Assembly: GCF_963576545.1 (NCBI RefSeq)
Contig: NW_026870435.1
Coordinates: forward strand, 62,001-126,000
Length of the DNA: 64,000 nt
From: Limanda limanda
Lineage: Eukaryota > Chordata > Actinopteri > Pleuronectiformes > Pleuronectidae
Reading direction: 5' to 3'
The first letter of the stretch is position 1; each line of letters opens with the position of its first letter. The translations under genes were made by a program, and so were the position numbers. Below, in pieces: positions 10,401 to 25,160 of the stretch. The notes below the pieces were generated by a model. It was not told the origin of the DNA, searched no databases, and was given only the letters and a program-made list of their open reading frames with translations.

Positions 10401-12850
10401 TAGGGTTAGGGTTAGGGATGAAAGCACATAGGAGAAAGAGATATTCTTGAATAACTTTTTTTGTGAAGGTCGGAGAGACTTGGAAAGTGGTTGCATCTGG
10501 ACTAATTTGGGTCCTGCGGATCGATTGGTACCATCCCCGAGCTTGTACGACCTTCGGAAGAGGTCGACCGACGAAATTCCCCCAAATCTGAGGAGATATT
10601 CTTGAATAACTTTTTTTGTGAAGGTCGGAGAGACTTGCAAGTAGGCTCTACCCCCACTAAATGGGGTAGCGCGCATCGATCGGTACCATCCTTGAGCTTC
10701 TCCGACTTTCGGAAGGGTTAGGGTTAGGGTTAGGGATGAAAGCACATAGGAGAAAGAGATATTCTTGAATAACTTTTTTTGTGAAGGTCGGAGAGACTTG
10801 GAAAGTGGTTGCATCTGGACTAATTTGGGTCCTGCGGATCGATTGGTACCATCCCCGAGCTTGTACGACCTTCGAAAGAGGTCGACCGACGAAATTCCCC
10901 CAAATCTGAGGAGATATTCTTGAATAACTTTTTTTGTGAAGGTCGGAGAGACTTGCAAGTAGGCTCTACCCCCACTAAATGGGGTTGCGCGCATCGATCG
11001 GTACCATCCTTGAGCTTCTCCGACTTTCGGAAGGGTTAGGGTTAGGGTTAGGGATGAAAGCACATAGGAGAAAGAGATATTCTTGAATAACTTTTTTTGT
11101 GAAGGTCGGAGAGACTTGCAAGTAGGCTCTACCCCCACTAAATGGGGTAGCGCGCATCGATCGGTACCATCCTTGAGCTTCTCCGACTCTCGGAAGGGTT
11201 AGGGTTAGGGTTAGGGATGAAAGCACATAGGAGAAAGAGATATTCTTGAATAACTTTTTTTGTGAAGGTCGGAGAGACTTGGAAAGTGGTTGCATCTGGA
11301 CTAATTTGGGTCCTGCAGATCGATTGGTACCATCCATGAGCTTGTACGACCTTCGGAAGAGGTCGACCGACGAAATTCCCCCAAATCTGAGGAGATATTC
11401 TTGAATAACTTTTTTTGTGAAGGTCGGAGAGACTTGCAAGTAGGCTCTACCCCCACTAAATGGGGTAGCGCGCATCGATCGGTACCATCCTTGAGCTTCT
11501 CCGACTTTCGGAAGGGTTAGGGTTAGGGTTAGGGATGAAAGCACATAGGAGAAAGAGATATTCTTGAATAACTTTTTTTGTGAAGGTCGGAGAGACTTGC
11601 AAGTAGGCTCTACCCCCACTAAATGGGGTAGCGCGCATCGATCGGTACCATCCTTGAGCTTCTCCGACTCTCGGAAGGGTTAGGGTTAGGGTTAGGGATG
11701 AAAGCACATAGGAGAAAGAGATATTCTTGAATAACTTTTTTTGTGAAGGTCGGAGAGACTTGGAAAGTGGTTTCATCTGGACTAATTTGGGTCCTGCGGA
11801 TCGATTGGTACCATCCCCGAGCTTGTACGACCTTCGGAAGAGGTCGACCGACGAAATTCCCCCAAATCTGAGGAGATATTCTTGAATAACTTTTTTTGTG
11901 AAGGTCGGAGAGACTTGCAAGTAGGCTCTACCCCCACTAAATGGGGTAGCGCGCATCGATCGGTACCATCCTTGAGCTTCTCCGACTTTTGGAAGGGTTA
12001 GGGTTAGGGTTAGGGATGAAAGCACATAGGAGAAAGAGATATTCTTGAATAACTTTTTTTGTGAAGGTCGGAGAGACTTGGAAAGTGGTTGCATCTGGAC
12101 TAATTTGGGTCCTGCGGATCGATTGGTACCATCCCCGAGCTTGTACGGCCTTCGAAAGAGGTCGACCGACGAAATTCCCCCAAATCTGAGGAGATATTCT
12201 TGAATAACTTTTTTTGTGAAGGTCGGAGAGACTTGCAAGTAGGCTCTACCCCCACTAAATGGGGTAGCGCGCATCGATCGGTACCATCCTTGAGCTTCTC
12301 CGACTTTCGGAAGGGTTAGGGTTAGGGTTAGGGATGAAAGCACATAGGAGAAAGAGATATTCTTGAATAACTTTTTTTGTGAAGGTCGGAGAGACTTGCA
12401 AGTAGGCTCTACCCCCACTAAATGGGGTAGCGCGCATCGATCGGTACCATCCTTGAGCTTCTCCGACTCTCGGAAGGGTTAGGGTTAGGGTTAGGGATGA
12501 AAGCACATAGGAGAAAGAGATATTCTTGAATAACTTTTTTTGTGAAGGTCGGAGAGACTTGAAAAGTGGTTTCATCTGGACTAATTTGGGTCCTGCGGAT
12601 CGATTGGTACCATCCCCGAGCTTGTACGACCTTCGGAAGAGGTCGACCGACGAAATTCCCCCAAATCTGAGGAGATATTCTTGAATAACTTTTTTTGTGA
12701 AGGTCGGAGAGACTTGCAAGTAGGCTCTACCCCCACTAAATGGGGTAGCGCGCATCGATCGGTACCATCCTTGAGCTTCTCCGACTTTCGGAAGGGTTAG
12801 GGTTAGGGTTAGGGATGAAAGCACATAGGAGAAAGAGATATTCTTGAATA
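7400..12850 (+). repeat. 5,445-bp tandem duplicate, copy 2
   Basis: This repeats copy 1 marker by marker. The match breaks at about 12.9 kb, where B reads TACGGCCTTCGAAAG against TACGACCTTCGGAAG in the equivalent B of copy 1. Confidence 0.78.
9951..10112 (+). repeat. 1-bp deletion A monomer, occurrence 2
   Basis: This is 5,445 bp after occurrence 1 with the same flanking variants. Confidence 0.9.
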
Positions 12851-15099
12851 ACTTTTTTTGTGAAGGTCGGAGAGACTTGGAAAGTGGTTGCATCTGGACT
12901 AATTTGGGTCCTGCGGATCGATTGGTACCATCCCCGAGCTTGTACGGCCTTCGAAAGAGGTCGACCGACGAAATTCCCCCAAATCTGAGGAGATATTCTT
13001 GAATAACTTTTTTTGTGAAGGTCGGAGAGACTTGCAAGTAGGCTCTACCCCCACTAAATGGGGTTGCGCGCATCGATCGGTACCATCCTTGAGCTTCTCC
13101 GACTTTCGGAAGGGTTAGGGTTAGGGTTAGGGATGAAAGCACATAGGAGAAAGAGATATTCTTGAATAACTTTTTTTGTGAAGGTCGGAGAGACTTGCAA
13201 GTAGGCTCTACCCCCACTAAATGGGGTAGCGCGCATCGATCGGTACCATCCTTGAGCTTCTCCGACTCTCGGAAGGGTTAGGGTTAGGGTTAGGGATGAA
13301 AGCACATAGGAGAAAGAGATATTCTTGAATAACTTTTTTTGTGAAGGTCGGAGAGACTTGGAAAGTGGTTTCATCTGGACTAATTTGGGTCCTGCGGATC
13401 GATTGGTACCATCCCCGAGCTTGTACGACCTTCGGAAGAGGTCGACCGACGAAATTCCCCCAAATCTGAGGAGATATTCTTGAATAACTTTTTTTGTGAA
13501 GGTCGGAGAGACTTGCAAGTAGGCTCTACCCCCACTAAATGGGGTAGCGCGCATCGATCGGTACCATCCTTGAGCTTCTCCGACTTTCGGAAGGGTTAGG
13601 GTTAGGGTTAGGGATGAAAGCACATAGGAGAAAGAGATATTCTTGAATAACTTTTTTTGTGAAGGTCGGAGAGACTTGGAAAGTGGTTGCATCTGGACTA
13701 ATTTGGGTCCTGCGGATCGATTGGTACCATCCCCGAGCTTGTACGGCCTTCGAAAGAGGTCGACCGACGAAATTCCCCCAAATCTGAGGAGATATTCTTG
13801 AATAACTTTTTTTGTGAAGGTCGGAGAGACTTGCAAGTAGGCTCTACCCCCACTAAATGGGGTTGCGCGCATCGATCGGTACCATCCTTGAGCTTCTCCG
13901 ACTTTCGGAAGGGTTAGGGTTAGGGTTAGGGATGAAAGCACATAGGAGAAAGAGATATTCTTGAATAACTTTTTTTGTGAAGGTCGGAGAGACTTGCAAG
14001 TAGGCTCTACCCCCACTAAATGGGGTAGCACGCATCGATCGGTACCATCCTTGAGCTTCTCCGACTTTCGGAAGGGTTAGGGTTAGGGTTAGGGATGAAA
14101 GCACATAGGAGAAAGAGATATTCTTGAATAACTTTTTTTGTGAAGGTCGGAGAGACTTGGAAAGTGGTTGCATCTGGACTAATTTGGGTCCTGCGGATCG
14201 ATTGGTACCATCCCCGAGCTTGTACGACCTTCGGAAGAGGTCGACCGACGAAATTCCCCCAAATCTGAGGAGATATTCTTGAATAACTTTTTTTGTGAAG
14301 GTCGGAGAGACTTGCAAGTAGGCTCTACCCCCACTAAATGGGGTTGCGCGCATCGATCGGTACCATCCTTGAGCTTCTCCGACTTTCGGAAGGGTTAGGG
14401 TTAGGGTTAGGGATGAAAGCACATAGGAGAAAGAGATATTCTTGAATAACTTTTTTTGTGAAGGTCGGAGAGACTTGCAAGTAGGCTCTACCCCCACTAA
14501 ATGGGGTAGCGCGCATCGATCGGTACCATCCTTGAGCTTCTCCGACTTTCGGAAGGGTTAGGGTTAGGGTTAGGGATGAAAGCACATAGGAGAAAGAGAT
14601 ATTCTTGAATAACTTTTTTTGTGAAGGTCGGAGAGACTTGGAAAGTGGTTGCATCTGGACTAATTTGGGTCCTGCGGATCGATTGGTACCATCCCCGAGC
14701 TTGTACGACCTTCGAAAGAGGTCGACCGACGAAATTCCCCCAAATCTGAGGAGATATTCTTGAATAACTTTTTTTGTGAAGGTCGGAGAGACTTGCAAGT
14801 AGGCTCTACCCCCACTAAATGGGGTTGCGCGCATCGATCGGTACCATCCTTGAGCTTCTCCGACTTTCGGAAGGGTTAGGGTTAGGGTTAGGGATGAAAG
14901 CACATAGGAGAAAGAGATATTCTTGAATAACTTTTTTTGTGAAGGTCGGAGAGACTTGCAAGTAGGCTCTACCCCCACTAAATGGGGTAGCGCGCATCGA
15001 TCGGTACCATCCTTGAGCTTCTCCGACTTTCGGAAGGGTTAGGGTTAGGGTTAGGGATGAAAGCACATAGGAGAAAGAGATATTCTTGAATAACTTTTT

Positions 15100-18000
15100 T
15101 TGTGAAGGTCGGAGAGACTTGGAAAGTGGTTGCATCTGGACTAATTTGGGTCCTGCGGATCGATTGGTACCATCCCCGAGCTTGTACGACCTTCGGAAGA
15201 GGTCGACCGACGAAATTCCCCCAAATCTGAGGAGATATTCTTGAATAACTTTTTTTGTGAAGGTCGGAGAGACTTGCAAGTAGGCTCTACCCCCACTAAA
15301 TGGGGTTGCGCGCATCGATCGGTACCATCCTTGAGCTTCTCCGACTTTCGGAAGGGCTAGGGTTAGGGTTAGGGATGAAAGCACATAGGAGAAAGAGATA
15401 TTCTTGAATAACTTTTTTTGTGAAGGTCGGAGAGACTTGCAAGTAGGCTCTACCCCCACTAAATGGGGTAGCGCGCATCGATCGGTACCATCCTTGAGCT
15501 TCTCCGACTTTCGGAAGGGTTAGGGTTAGGGTTAGGGATGAAAGCACATAGGAGAAAGAGATATTCTTGAATAACTTTTTTTGTGAAGGTCGGAGAGACT
15601 TGGAAAGTGGTTGCATCTGGACTAATTTGGGTCCTGCGGATCGATTGGTACCATCCCCGAGCTTGTACGACCTTCGAAAGAGGTCGACCGACGAAATTCC
15701 CCCAAATCTGAGGAGATATTCTTGAATAACTTTTTTTGTGAAGGTCGGAGAGACTTGCAAGTAGGCTCTACCCCCACTAAATGGGGTTGCGCGCATCGAT
15801 CGGTACCATCCTTGAGCTTCTCCGACTTTCGGAAGGGTTAGGGTTAGGGTTAGGGATGAAAGCACATAGGAGAAAGAGATATTCTTGAATAACTTTTTTT
15901 GTGAAGGTCGGAGAGACTTGCAAGTAGGCTCTACCCCCACTAAATGGGGTAGCACGCATCGATCAGTACCATCCTTGAGCTTCTCCGACTTTCGGAAGGG
16001 TTAGGGTTAGGGTTAGGGATGAAAGCACATAGGAGAAAGAGATATTCTTGAATAACTTTTTTTGTGAAGGTCGGAGAGACTTGCAAGTAGGCTCTACCCC
16101 CACTAAATGGGGTAGCGCGCATCGATCGGTACCATCCTTGAGCTTCTCCGACTTTCGGAAGGGTTAGGGTTAGGGTTAGGGATGAAAGCACATAGGAGAA
16201 AGAGATATTCTTGAATAACTTTTTTTGTGAAGGTCGGAGAGACTTGGAAAGTGGTTGCATCTGGACTAATTTGGGTCCTGCGGATCGATTGGTACCATCC
16301 CCGAGCTTGTACGACCTTCGGAAGAGGTCGACCGACGAAATTCCCCCAAATCTGAGGAGATATTCTTGAATAACTTTTTTTGTGAAGGTCGGAGAGACTT
16401 GCAAGTAGGCTCTACCCCCACTAAATGGGGTAGCGCGCATCGATCGGTACCATCCTTGAGCTTCTCCGACTTTCGGAAGGGTTAGGGTTAGGGTTAGGGA
16501 TGAAAGCACATAGGAGAAAGAGATATTCTTGAATAACTTTTTTTGTGAAGGTCGGAGAGACTTGGAAAGTGGTTGCATCTGGACTAATTTGGGTCCTGCG
16601 GATCGATTGGTACCATCCCCGAGCTTGTACGACCTTCGAAAGAGGTCGACCGACGAAATTCCCCCAAATCTGAGGAGATATTCTTGAATAACTTTTTTTG
16701 TGAAGGTCGGAGAGACTTGCAAGTAGGCTCTACCCCCACTAAATGGGGTTGCGCGCATCGATCGGTACCATCCTTGAGCTTCTCCGACTTTCGGAAGGGT
16801 TAGGGTTAGGGTTAGGGATGAAAGCACATAGGAGAAAGAGATATTCTTGAATAACTTTTTTTGTGAAGGTCGGAGAGACTTGCAAGTAGGCTCTACCCCC
16901 ACTAAATGGGGTAGCGCGCATCGATCGGTACCATCCTTGAGCTTCTCCGACTTTCGGAAGGGTTAGGGTTAGGGTTAGGGATGAAAGCACATAGGAGAAA
17001 GAGATATTCTTGAATAACTTTTTTTGTGAAGGTCGGAGAGACTTGGAAAGTGGTTGCATCTGGACTAATTTGGGTCCTGCGGATCGATTGGTACCATCCC
17101 CGAGCTTGTACGACCTTCGGAAGAGGTCGACCGACGAAATTCCCCCAAATCTGAGGAGATATTCTTGAATAACTTTTTTTGTGAAGGTCGGAGAGACTTG
17201 CAAGTAGGCTCTACCCCCACTAAATGGGGTTGCGCGCATCGATCGGTACCATCCTTGAGCTTCTCCGACTTTCGGAAGGGCTAGGGTTAGGGTTAGGGAT
17301 GAAAGCACATAGGAGAAAGAGATATTCTTGAATAACTTTTTTTGTGAAGGTCGGAGAGACTTGCAAGTAGGCTCTACCCCCACTAAATGGGGTAGCGCGC
17401 ATCGATCGGTACCATCCTTGAGCTTCTCCGACTTTCGGAAGGGTTAGGGTTAGGGTTAGGGATGAAAGCACATAGGAGAAAGAGATATTCTTGAATAACT
17501 TTTTTTGTGAAGGTCGGAGAGACTTGGAAAGTGGTTGCATCTGGACTAATTTGGGTCCTGCGGATCGATTTGTACCATCCCCGAGCTTGTACGACCTTCG
17601 AAAGAGGTCGACCGACGAAATTCCCCCAAATCTGAGGAGATATTCTTGAATAACTTTTTTTTGAAGGTCGGAGAGACTTGCAAGTAGGCTCTACCCCCAC
17701 TAAATGGGGTTGCGCGCATCGATCGGTACCATCCTTGAGCTTCTCCGACTTTCGGAAGGGTTAGGGTTAGGGTTAGGGATGAAAGCACATAGGAGAAAGA
17801 GATATTCTTGAATAACTTTTTTTGTGAAGGTCGGAGAGACTTGCAAGTAGGCTCTACCCCCACTAAATGGGGTAGCACGCATCGATCAGTACCATCCTTG
17901 AGCTTCTCCGACTTTCGGAAGGGTTAGGGTTAGGGTTAGGGATGAAAGCACATAGGAGAAAGAGATATTCTTGAATAACTTTTTTTGTGAAGGTCGGAGA

Positions 18001-21000
18001 GACTTGCAAGTAGGCTCTACCCCCACTAAATGGGGTAGCGCGCATCGATCGGTACCATCCTTGAGCTTCTCCGACTTTCGGAAGGGTTAGGGTTAGGGTT
18101 AGGGATGAAAGCACATAGGAGAAAGAGATATTCTTGAATAACTTTTTTTGTGAAGGTCGGAGAGACTTGGAAAGTGGTTGCATCTGGACTAATTTGGGTC
18201 CTGCGGATCGATTGGTACCATCCCCGAGCTTGTACGACCTTCGGAAGAGGTCGACCGACGAAATTCCCCCAAATCTGAGGAGATATTCTTGAATAACTTT
18301 TTTTGTGAAGGTCGGAGAGACTTGCAAGTAGGCTCTACCCCCACTAAATGGGGTAGCGCGCATCGATCGGTACCATCCTTGAGCTTCTCCGACTTTCGGA
18401 AGGGTTAGGGTTAGGGTTAGGGATGAAAGCACATAGGAGAAAGAGATATTCTTGAATAACTTTTTTTGTGAAGGTCGGAGAGACTTGGAAAGTGGTTGCA
18501 TCTGGACTAATTTGGGTCCTGCGGATCGATTGGTACCATCCCCGAGCTTGTACGACCTTCGAAAGAGGTCGACCGACGAAATTCCCCCAAATCTGAGGAG
18601 ATATTCTTGAATAACTTTTTTTGTGAAGGTCGGAGAGACTTGCAAGTAGGCTCTACCCCCACTAAATGGGGTTGCGCGCATCGATCGGTACCATCCTTGA
18701 GCTTCTCCGACTTTCGGAAGGGTTAGGGTTAGGGTTAGGGATGAAAGCACATAGGAGAAAGAGATATTCTTGAATAACTTTTTTTGTGAAGGTCGGAGAG
18801 ACTTGCAAGTAGGCTCTACCCCCACTAAATGGGGTAGCGCGCATCGATCGGTACCATCCTTGAGCTTCTCCGACTCTCGGAAGGGTTAGGGTTAGGGTTA
18901 GGGATGAAAGCACATAGGAGAAAGAGATATTCTTGAATAACTTTTTTTGTGAAGGTCGGAGAGACTTGGAAAGTGGTTGCATCTGGACTAATTTGGGTCC
19001 TGCAGATCGATTGGTACCATCCATGAGCTTGTACGACCTTCGGAAGAGGTCGACCGACGAAATTCCCCCAAATCTGAGGAGATATTCTTGAATAACTTTT
19101 TTTGTGAAGGTCGGAGAGACTTGCAAGTAGGCTCTACCCCCACTAAATGGGGTAGCGCGCATCGATCGGTACCATCCTTGAGCTTCTCCGACTTTCGGAA
19201 GGGTTAGGGTTAGGGTTAGGGATGAAAGCACATAGGAGAAAGAGATATTCTTGAATAACTTTTTTTGTGAAGGTCGGAGAGACTTGCAAGTAGGCTCTAC
19301 CCCCACTAAATGGGGTAGCGCGCATCGATCGGTACCATCCTTGAGCTTCTCCGACTCTCGGAAGGGTTAGGGTTAGGGTTAGGGATGAAAGCACATAGGA
19401 GAAAGAGATATTCTTGAATAACTTTTTTTGTGAAGGTCGGAGAGACTTGGAAAGTGGTTTCATCTGGACTAATTTGGGTCCTGCGGATCGATTGGTACCA
19501 TCCCCGAGCTTGTACGACCTTCGGAAGAGGTCGACCGACGAAATTCCCCCAAATCTGAGGAGATATTCTTGAATAACTTTTTTTGTGAAGGTCGGAGAGA
19601 CTTGCAAGTAGGCTCTACCCCCACTAAATGGGGTAGCGCGCATCGATCGGTACCATCCTTGAGCTTCTCCGACTTTTGGAAGGGTTAGGGTTAGGGTTAG
19701 GGATGAAAGCACATAGGAGAAAGAGATATTCTTGAATAACTTTTTTTGTGAAGGTCGGAGAGACTTGGAAAGTGGTTGCATCTGGACTAATTTGGGTCCT
19801 GCGGATCGATTGGTACCATCCCCGAGCTTGTACGGCCTTCGAAAGAGGTCGACCGACGAAATTCCCCCAAATCTGAGGAGATATTCTTGAATAACTTTTT
19901 TTGTGAAGGTCGGAGAGACTTGCAAGTAGGCTCTACCCCCACTAAATGGGGTAGCGCGCATCGATCGGTACCATCCTTGAGCTTCTCCGACTTTCGGAAG
20001 GGTTAGGGTTAGGGTTAGGGATGAAAGCACATAGGAGAAAGAGATATTCTTGAATAACTTTTTTTGTGAAGGTCGGAGAGACTTGCAAGTAGGCTCTACC
20101 CCCACTAAATGGGGTAGCGCGCATCGATCGGTACCATCCTTGAGCTTCTCCGACTCTCGGAAGGGTTAGGGTTAGGGTTAGGGATGAAAGCACATAGGAG
20201 AAAGAGATATTCTTGAATAACTTTTTTTGTGAAGGTCGGAGAGACTTGAAAAGTGGTTTCATCTGGACTAATTTGGGTCCTGCGGATCGATTGGTACCAT
20301 CCCCGAGCTTGTACGACCTTCGGAAGAGGTCGACCGACGAAATTCCCCCAAATCTGAGGAGATATTCTTGAATAACTTTTTTTGTGAAGGTCGGAGAGAC
20401 TTGCAAGTAGGCTCTACCCCCACTAAATGGGGTAGCGCGCATCGATCGGTACCATCCTTGAGCTTCTCCGACTTTCGGAAGGGTTAGGGTTAGGGTTAGG
20501 GATGAAAGCACATAGGAGAAAGAGATATTCTTGAATAACTTTTTTTGTGAAGGTCGGAGAGACTTGGAAAGTGGTTGCATCTGGACTAATTTGGGTCCTG
20601 CGGATCGATTGGTACCATCCCCGAGCTTGTACGGCCTTCGAAAGAGGTCGACCGACGAAATTCCCCCAAATCTGAGGAGATATTCTTGAATAACTTTTTT
20701 TGTGAAGGTCGGAGAGACTTGCAAGTAGGCTCTACCCCCACTAAATGGGGTTGCGCGCATCGATCGGTACCATCCTTGAGCTTCTCCGACTTTCGGAAGG
20801 GTTAGGGTTAGGGTTAGGGATGAAAGCACATAGGAGAAAGAGATATTCTTGAATAACTTTTTTTGTGAAGGTCGGAGAGACTTGCAAGTAGGCTCTACCC
20901 CCACTAAATGGGGTAGCGCGCATCGATCGGTACCATCCTTGAGCTTCTCCGACTCTCGGAAGGGTTAGGGTTAGGGTTAGGGATGAAAGCACATAGGAGA

Positions 21001-21500
21001 AAGAGATATTCTTGAATAACTTTTTTTGTGAAGGTCGGAGAGACTTGGAAAGTGGTTTCATCTGGACTAATTTGGGTCCTGCGGATCGATTGGTACCATC
21101 CCCGAGCTTGTACGACCTTCGGAAGAGGTCGACCGACGAAATTCCCCCAAATCTGAGGAGATATTCTTGAATAACTTTTTTTGTGAAGGTCGGAGAGACT
21201 TGCAAGTAGGCTCTACCCCCACTAAATGGGGTAGCGCGCATCGATCGGTACCATCCTTGAGCTTCTCCGACTTTCGGAAGGGTTAGGGTTAGGGTTAGGG
21301 ATGAAAGCACATAGGAGAAAGAGATATTCTTGAATAACTTTTTTTGTGAAGGTCGGAGAGACTTGGAAAGTGGTTGCATCTGGACTAATTTGGGTCCTGC
21401 GGATCGATTGGTACCATCCCCGAGCTTGTACGGCCTTCGAAAGAGGTCGACCGACGAAATTCCCCCAAATCTGAGGAGATATTCTTGAATAACTTTTTTT
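15100..21500 (+). repeat. 7,687-bp displaced copy of 7.4-13.8 kb
   Basis: Markers of 7.4-13.8 kb recur at +7,687 bp (31 A plus 17 B minus 1). The match ends where 21601 has CTAGGG and the equivalent near 13.9 kb has TTAGGG. It also matches 1.9-6.9 kb at +13,132 bp, which is the sum of 5,445 and 7,687. Confidence 0.75.
17638..17799 (+). repeat. 1-bp deletion A monomer, occurrence 3
   Basis: This is 7,687 bp after occurrence 2 and still has GATCGATTTGTACC in the preceding B. Confidence 0.9.
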
Positions 21501-22417
21501 GTGAAGGTCGGAGAGACTTGCAAGTAGGCTCTACCCCCACTAAATGGGGTTGCGCGCATCGATCGGTACCATCCTTGAGCTTCTCCGACTTTCGGAAGGG
21601 CTAGGGTTAGGGTTAGGGATGAAAGCACATAGGAGAAAGAGATATTCTTGAATAACTTTTTTTGTGAAGGTCGGAGAGACTTGCAAGTAGGCTCTACCCC
21701 CACTAAATGGGGTAGCGCGCATCGATCGGTACCATCCTTGAGCTTCTCCGACTCTCGGAAGGGTTAGGGTTAGGGTTAGGGATGAAAGCACATAGGAGAA
21801 AGAGATATTCTTGAATAACTTTTTTTGTGAAGGTCGGAGAGACTTGGAAAGTGGTTGCATCTGGACTAATTTGGGTCCTGCGGATCGATTGGTACCATCC
21901 CCGAGCTTGTACGACCTTCGGAAGAGGTCGACCGACGAAATTCCCCCAAATCTGAGGAGATATTCTTGAATAACTTTTTTTGTGAAGGTCGGAGAGACTT
22001 GCAAGTAGGCTCTACCCCCACTAAATGGGGTAGCGCGCATCGATCGGTACCATCCTTGAGCTTCTCCGACTTTCGGAAGGGTTAGGGTTAGGGTTAGGGA
22101 TGAAAGCACATAGGAGAAAGAGATATTCTTGAATAACTTTTTTTGTGAAGGTCGGAGAGACTTGGAAAGTGGTTGCATCTGGACTAATTTGGGTCCTGCG
22201 GATCGATTGGTACCATCTCCGAGCTTGTACGGCCTTCGAAAGAGGTCGACCGACGAAATTCCCCCAAATCTGAGGAGATATTCTTGAATAACTTTTTTTG
22301 TGAAGGTCGGAGAGACTTGCAAGTAGGCTCTACCCCCACTAAATGGGGTTGCGCGCATCGATCGGTACCATCCTTGAGCTTCTCCGACTTTCGGAAGGGT
22401 TAGGGTTAGGGTTAGGG

Positions 22418-24998
22418 ATGAAAGCACATAGGAGAAAGAGATATTCTTGAATAACTTTTTTTGTGAAGGTCGGAGAGACTTGCAAGTAGGCTCTACCCCC
22501 ACTAAATGGGGTAGCGCGCATCGATCGGTACCATCCTTGAGCTTCTCCGACTCTCGGAAGGGTTAGGGTTAGGGTTAGGGATGAAAGCACATAGGAGAAA
22601 GAGATATTCTTGAATAACTTTTTTTGTGAAGGTCGGAGAGACTTGGAAAGTGGTTGCATCTGGACTAATTTGGGTCCTGCGGATCGATTGGTACCATCCA
22701 TGAGCTTGTACGACCTTCGGAAGAGGTCGACCGACGAAATTCCCCCAAATCTGAGGAGATATTCTTGAATAACTTTTTTTGTGAAGGTCGGAGAGACTTG
22801 CAAGTAGGCTCTACCCCCACTAAATGGGGTAGCGCGCATCGATCGGTACCATCCTTGAGCTTCTCCGACTTTCGGAAGGGTTAGGGTTAGGGTTAGGGAT
22901 GAAAGCACATAGGAGAAAGAGATATTCTTGAATAACTTTTTTTGTGAAGGTCGGAGAGACTTGGAAAGTGGTTGCATCTGGACTAATTTGGGTCCTGCAG
23001 ATCGATTGGTACCATCCCCGAGCTTGTACGACCTTCGAAAGAGGTCGACCGACGAAATTCCCCCAAATCTGAGGAGATATTCTTGAATAACTTTTTTTGT
23101 GAAGGTCGGAGAGACTTGGAAGTAGGCTCTACCCCCACTAAATGGGGTTGCGCGCATCGATCGGTACCATCCTTGAGCTTCTCCGACTTTCGGAAGGGTT
23201 AGGGTTAGGGTTAGGGATGAAAGCACATAGGAGAAAGAGATATTCTTGAATAACTTTTTTTGTGAAGGTCGGAGAGACTTGCAAGTAGGCTCTACCCCCA
23301 CTAAATGGGGTAGCACGCATCGATCGGTACCATCCTTGAGCTTCTCCGACTTTCGGAAGGGTTAGGGTTAGGGTTAGGGATGAAAGCACATAGGAGAAAG
23401 AGATATTCTTGAATAACTTTTTTTGTGAAGGTCGGAGAGACTTGGAAAGTGGTTGCATCTGGACTAATTTGGGTCCTGCGGATCGATTGGTACCATCCCC
23501 GAGCTTGTACGACCTTCGGAAGAGGTCGACCGACGAAATTCCCCCAAATCTGAGGAGATATTCTTGAATAACTTTTTTTGTGAAGGTCGGAGAGACTTGC
23601 AAGTAGGCTCTACCCCCACTAAATGGGGTTGCGCGCATCGATCGGTACCATCCTTGAGCTTCTCCGACTTTCGGAAGGGTTAGGGTTAGGGTTAGGGATG
23701 AAAGCACATAGGAGAAAGAGATATTCTTGAATAACTTTTTTTGTGAAGGTCGGAGAGACTTGCAAGTAGGCTCTACCCCCACTAAATGGGGTAGCGCGCA
23801 TCGATCGGTACCATCCTTGAGCTTCTCCGACTTTCGGAAGGGTTAGGGTTAGGGTTAGGGATGAAAGCACATAGGAGAAAGAGATATTCTTGAATAACTT
23901 TTTTTGTGAAGGTCGGAGAGACTTGGAAAGTGGTTGCATCTGGACTAATTTGGGTCCTGCGGATCGATTGGTACCATCCCCGAGCTTGTACGACCTTCGA
24001 AAGAGGTCGACCGACGAAATTCCCCCAAATCTGAGGAGATATTCTTGAATAACTTTTTTTGTGAAGGTCGGAGAGACTTGCAAGTAGGCTCTACCCCCAC
24101 TAAATGGGGTTGCGCGCATCGATCGGTACCATCCTTGAGCTTCTCCGACTTTCGGAAGGGTTAGGGTTAGGGTTAGGGATGAAAGCACATAGGAGAAAGA
24201 GATATTCTTGAATAACTTTTTTTGTGAAGGTCGGAGAGACTTGCAAGTAGGCTCTACCCCCACTAAATGGGGTAGCGCGCATCGATCGGTACCATCCTTG
24301 AGCTTCTCCGACTTTCGGAAGGGTTAGGGTTAGGGTTAGGGATGAAAGCACATAGGAGAAAGAGATATTCTTGAATAACTTTTTTTGTGAAGGTCGGAGA
24401 GACTTGGAAAGTGGTTGCATCTGGACTAATTTGGGTCCTGCGGATCGATTGGTACCATCCCCGAGCTTGTACGACCTTCGGAAGAGGTCGACCGACGAAA
24501 TTCCCCCAAATCTGAGGAGATATTCTTGAATAACTTTTTTTGTGAAGGTCGGAGAGACTTGCAAGTAGGCTCTACCCCCACTAAATGGGGTTGCGCGCAT
24601 CGATCGGTACCATCCTTGAGCTTCTCCGACTTTCGGAAGGGCTAGGGTTAGGGTTAGGGATGAAAGCACATAGGAGAAAGAGATATTCTTGAATAACTTT
24701 TTTTGTGAAGGTCGGAGAGACTTGCAAGTAGGCTCTACCCCCACTAAATGGGGTAGCGCGCATCGATCGGTACCATCCTTGAGCTTCTCCGACTTTCGGA
24801 AGGGTTAGGGTTAGGGTTAGGGATGAAAGCACATAGGAGAAAGAGATATTCTTGAATAACTTTTTTTGTGAAGGTCGGAGAGACTTGGAAAGTGGTTGCA
24901 TCTGGACTAATTTGGGTCCTGCGGATCGATTGGTACCATCCCCGAGCTTGTACGACCTTCGAAAGAGGTCGACCGACGAAATTCCCCCAAATCTGAGG
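22418..24998 (+). repeat. Long-range block copy, matches 1-2580
   Basis: The same order of monomers and markers as at the window start is displaced by 22,417 bp. It ends where the next A monomer has the 1-bp deletion that the first copy lacks. Confidence 0.8.
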
Positions 24999-25160
24999 AG
25001 ATATTCTTGAATAACTTTTTTTTGAAGGTCGGAGAGACTTGCAAGTAGGCTCTACCCCCACTAAATGGGGTTGCGCGCATCGATCGGTACCATCCTTGAG
25101 CTTCTCCGACTTTCGGAAGGGTTAGGGTTAGGGTTAGGGATGAAAGCACATAGGAGAAAG
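24999..25160 (+). repeat. 1-bp deletion A monomer, occurrence 4
   Basis: The preceding B has the ordinary GATTGGTACC, unlike occurrences 1-3. The A after it carries CTTAAATAAC, shared only with occurrence 5. Confidence 0.9.
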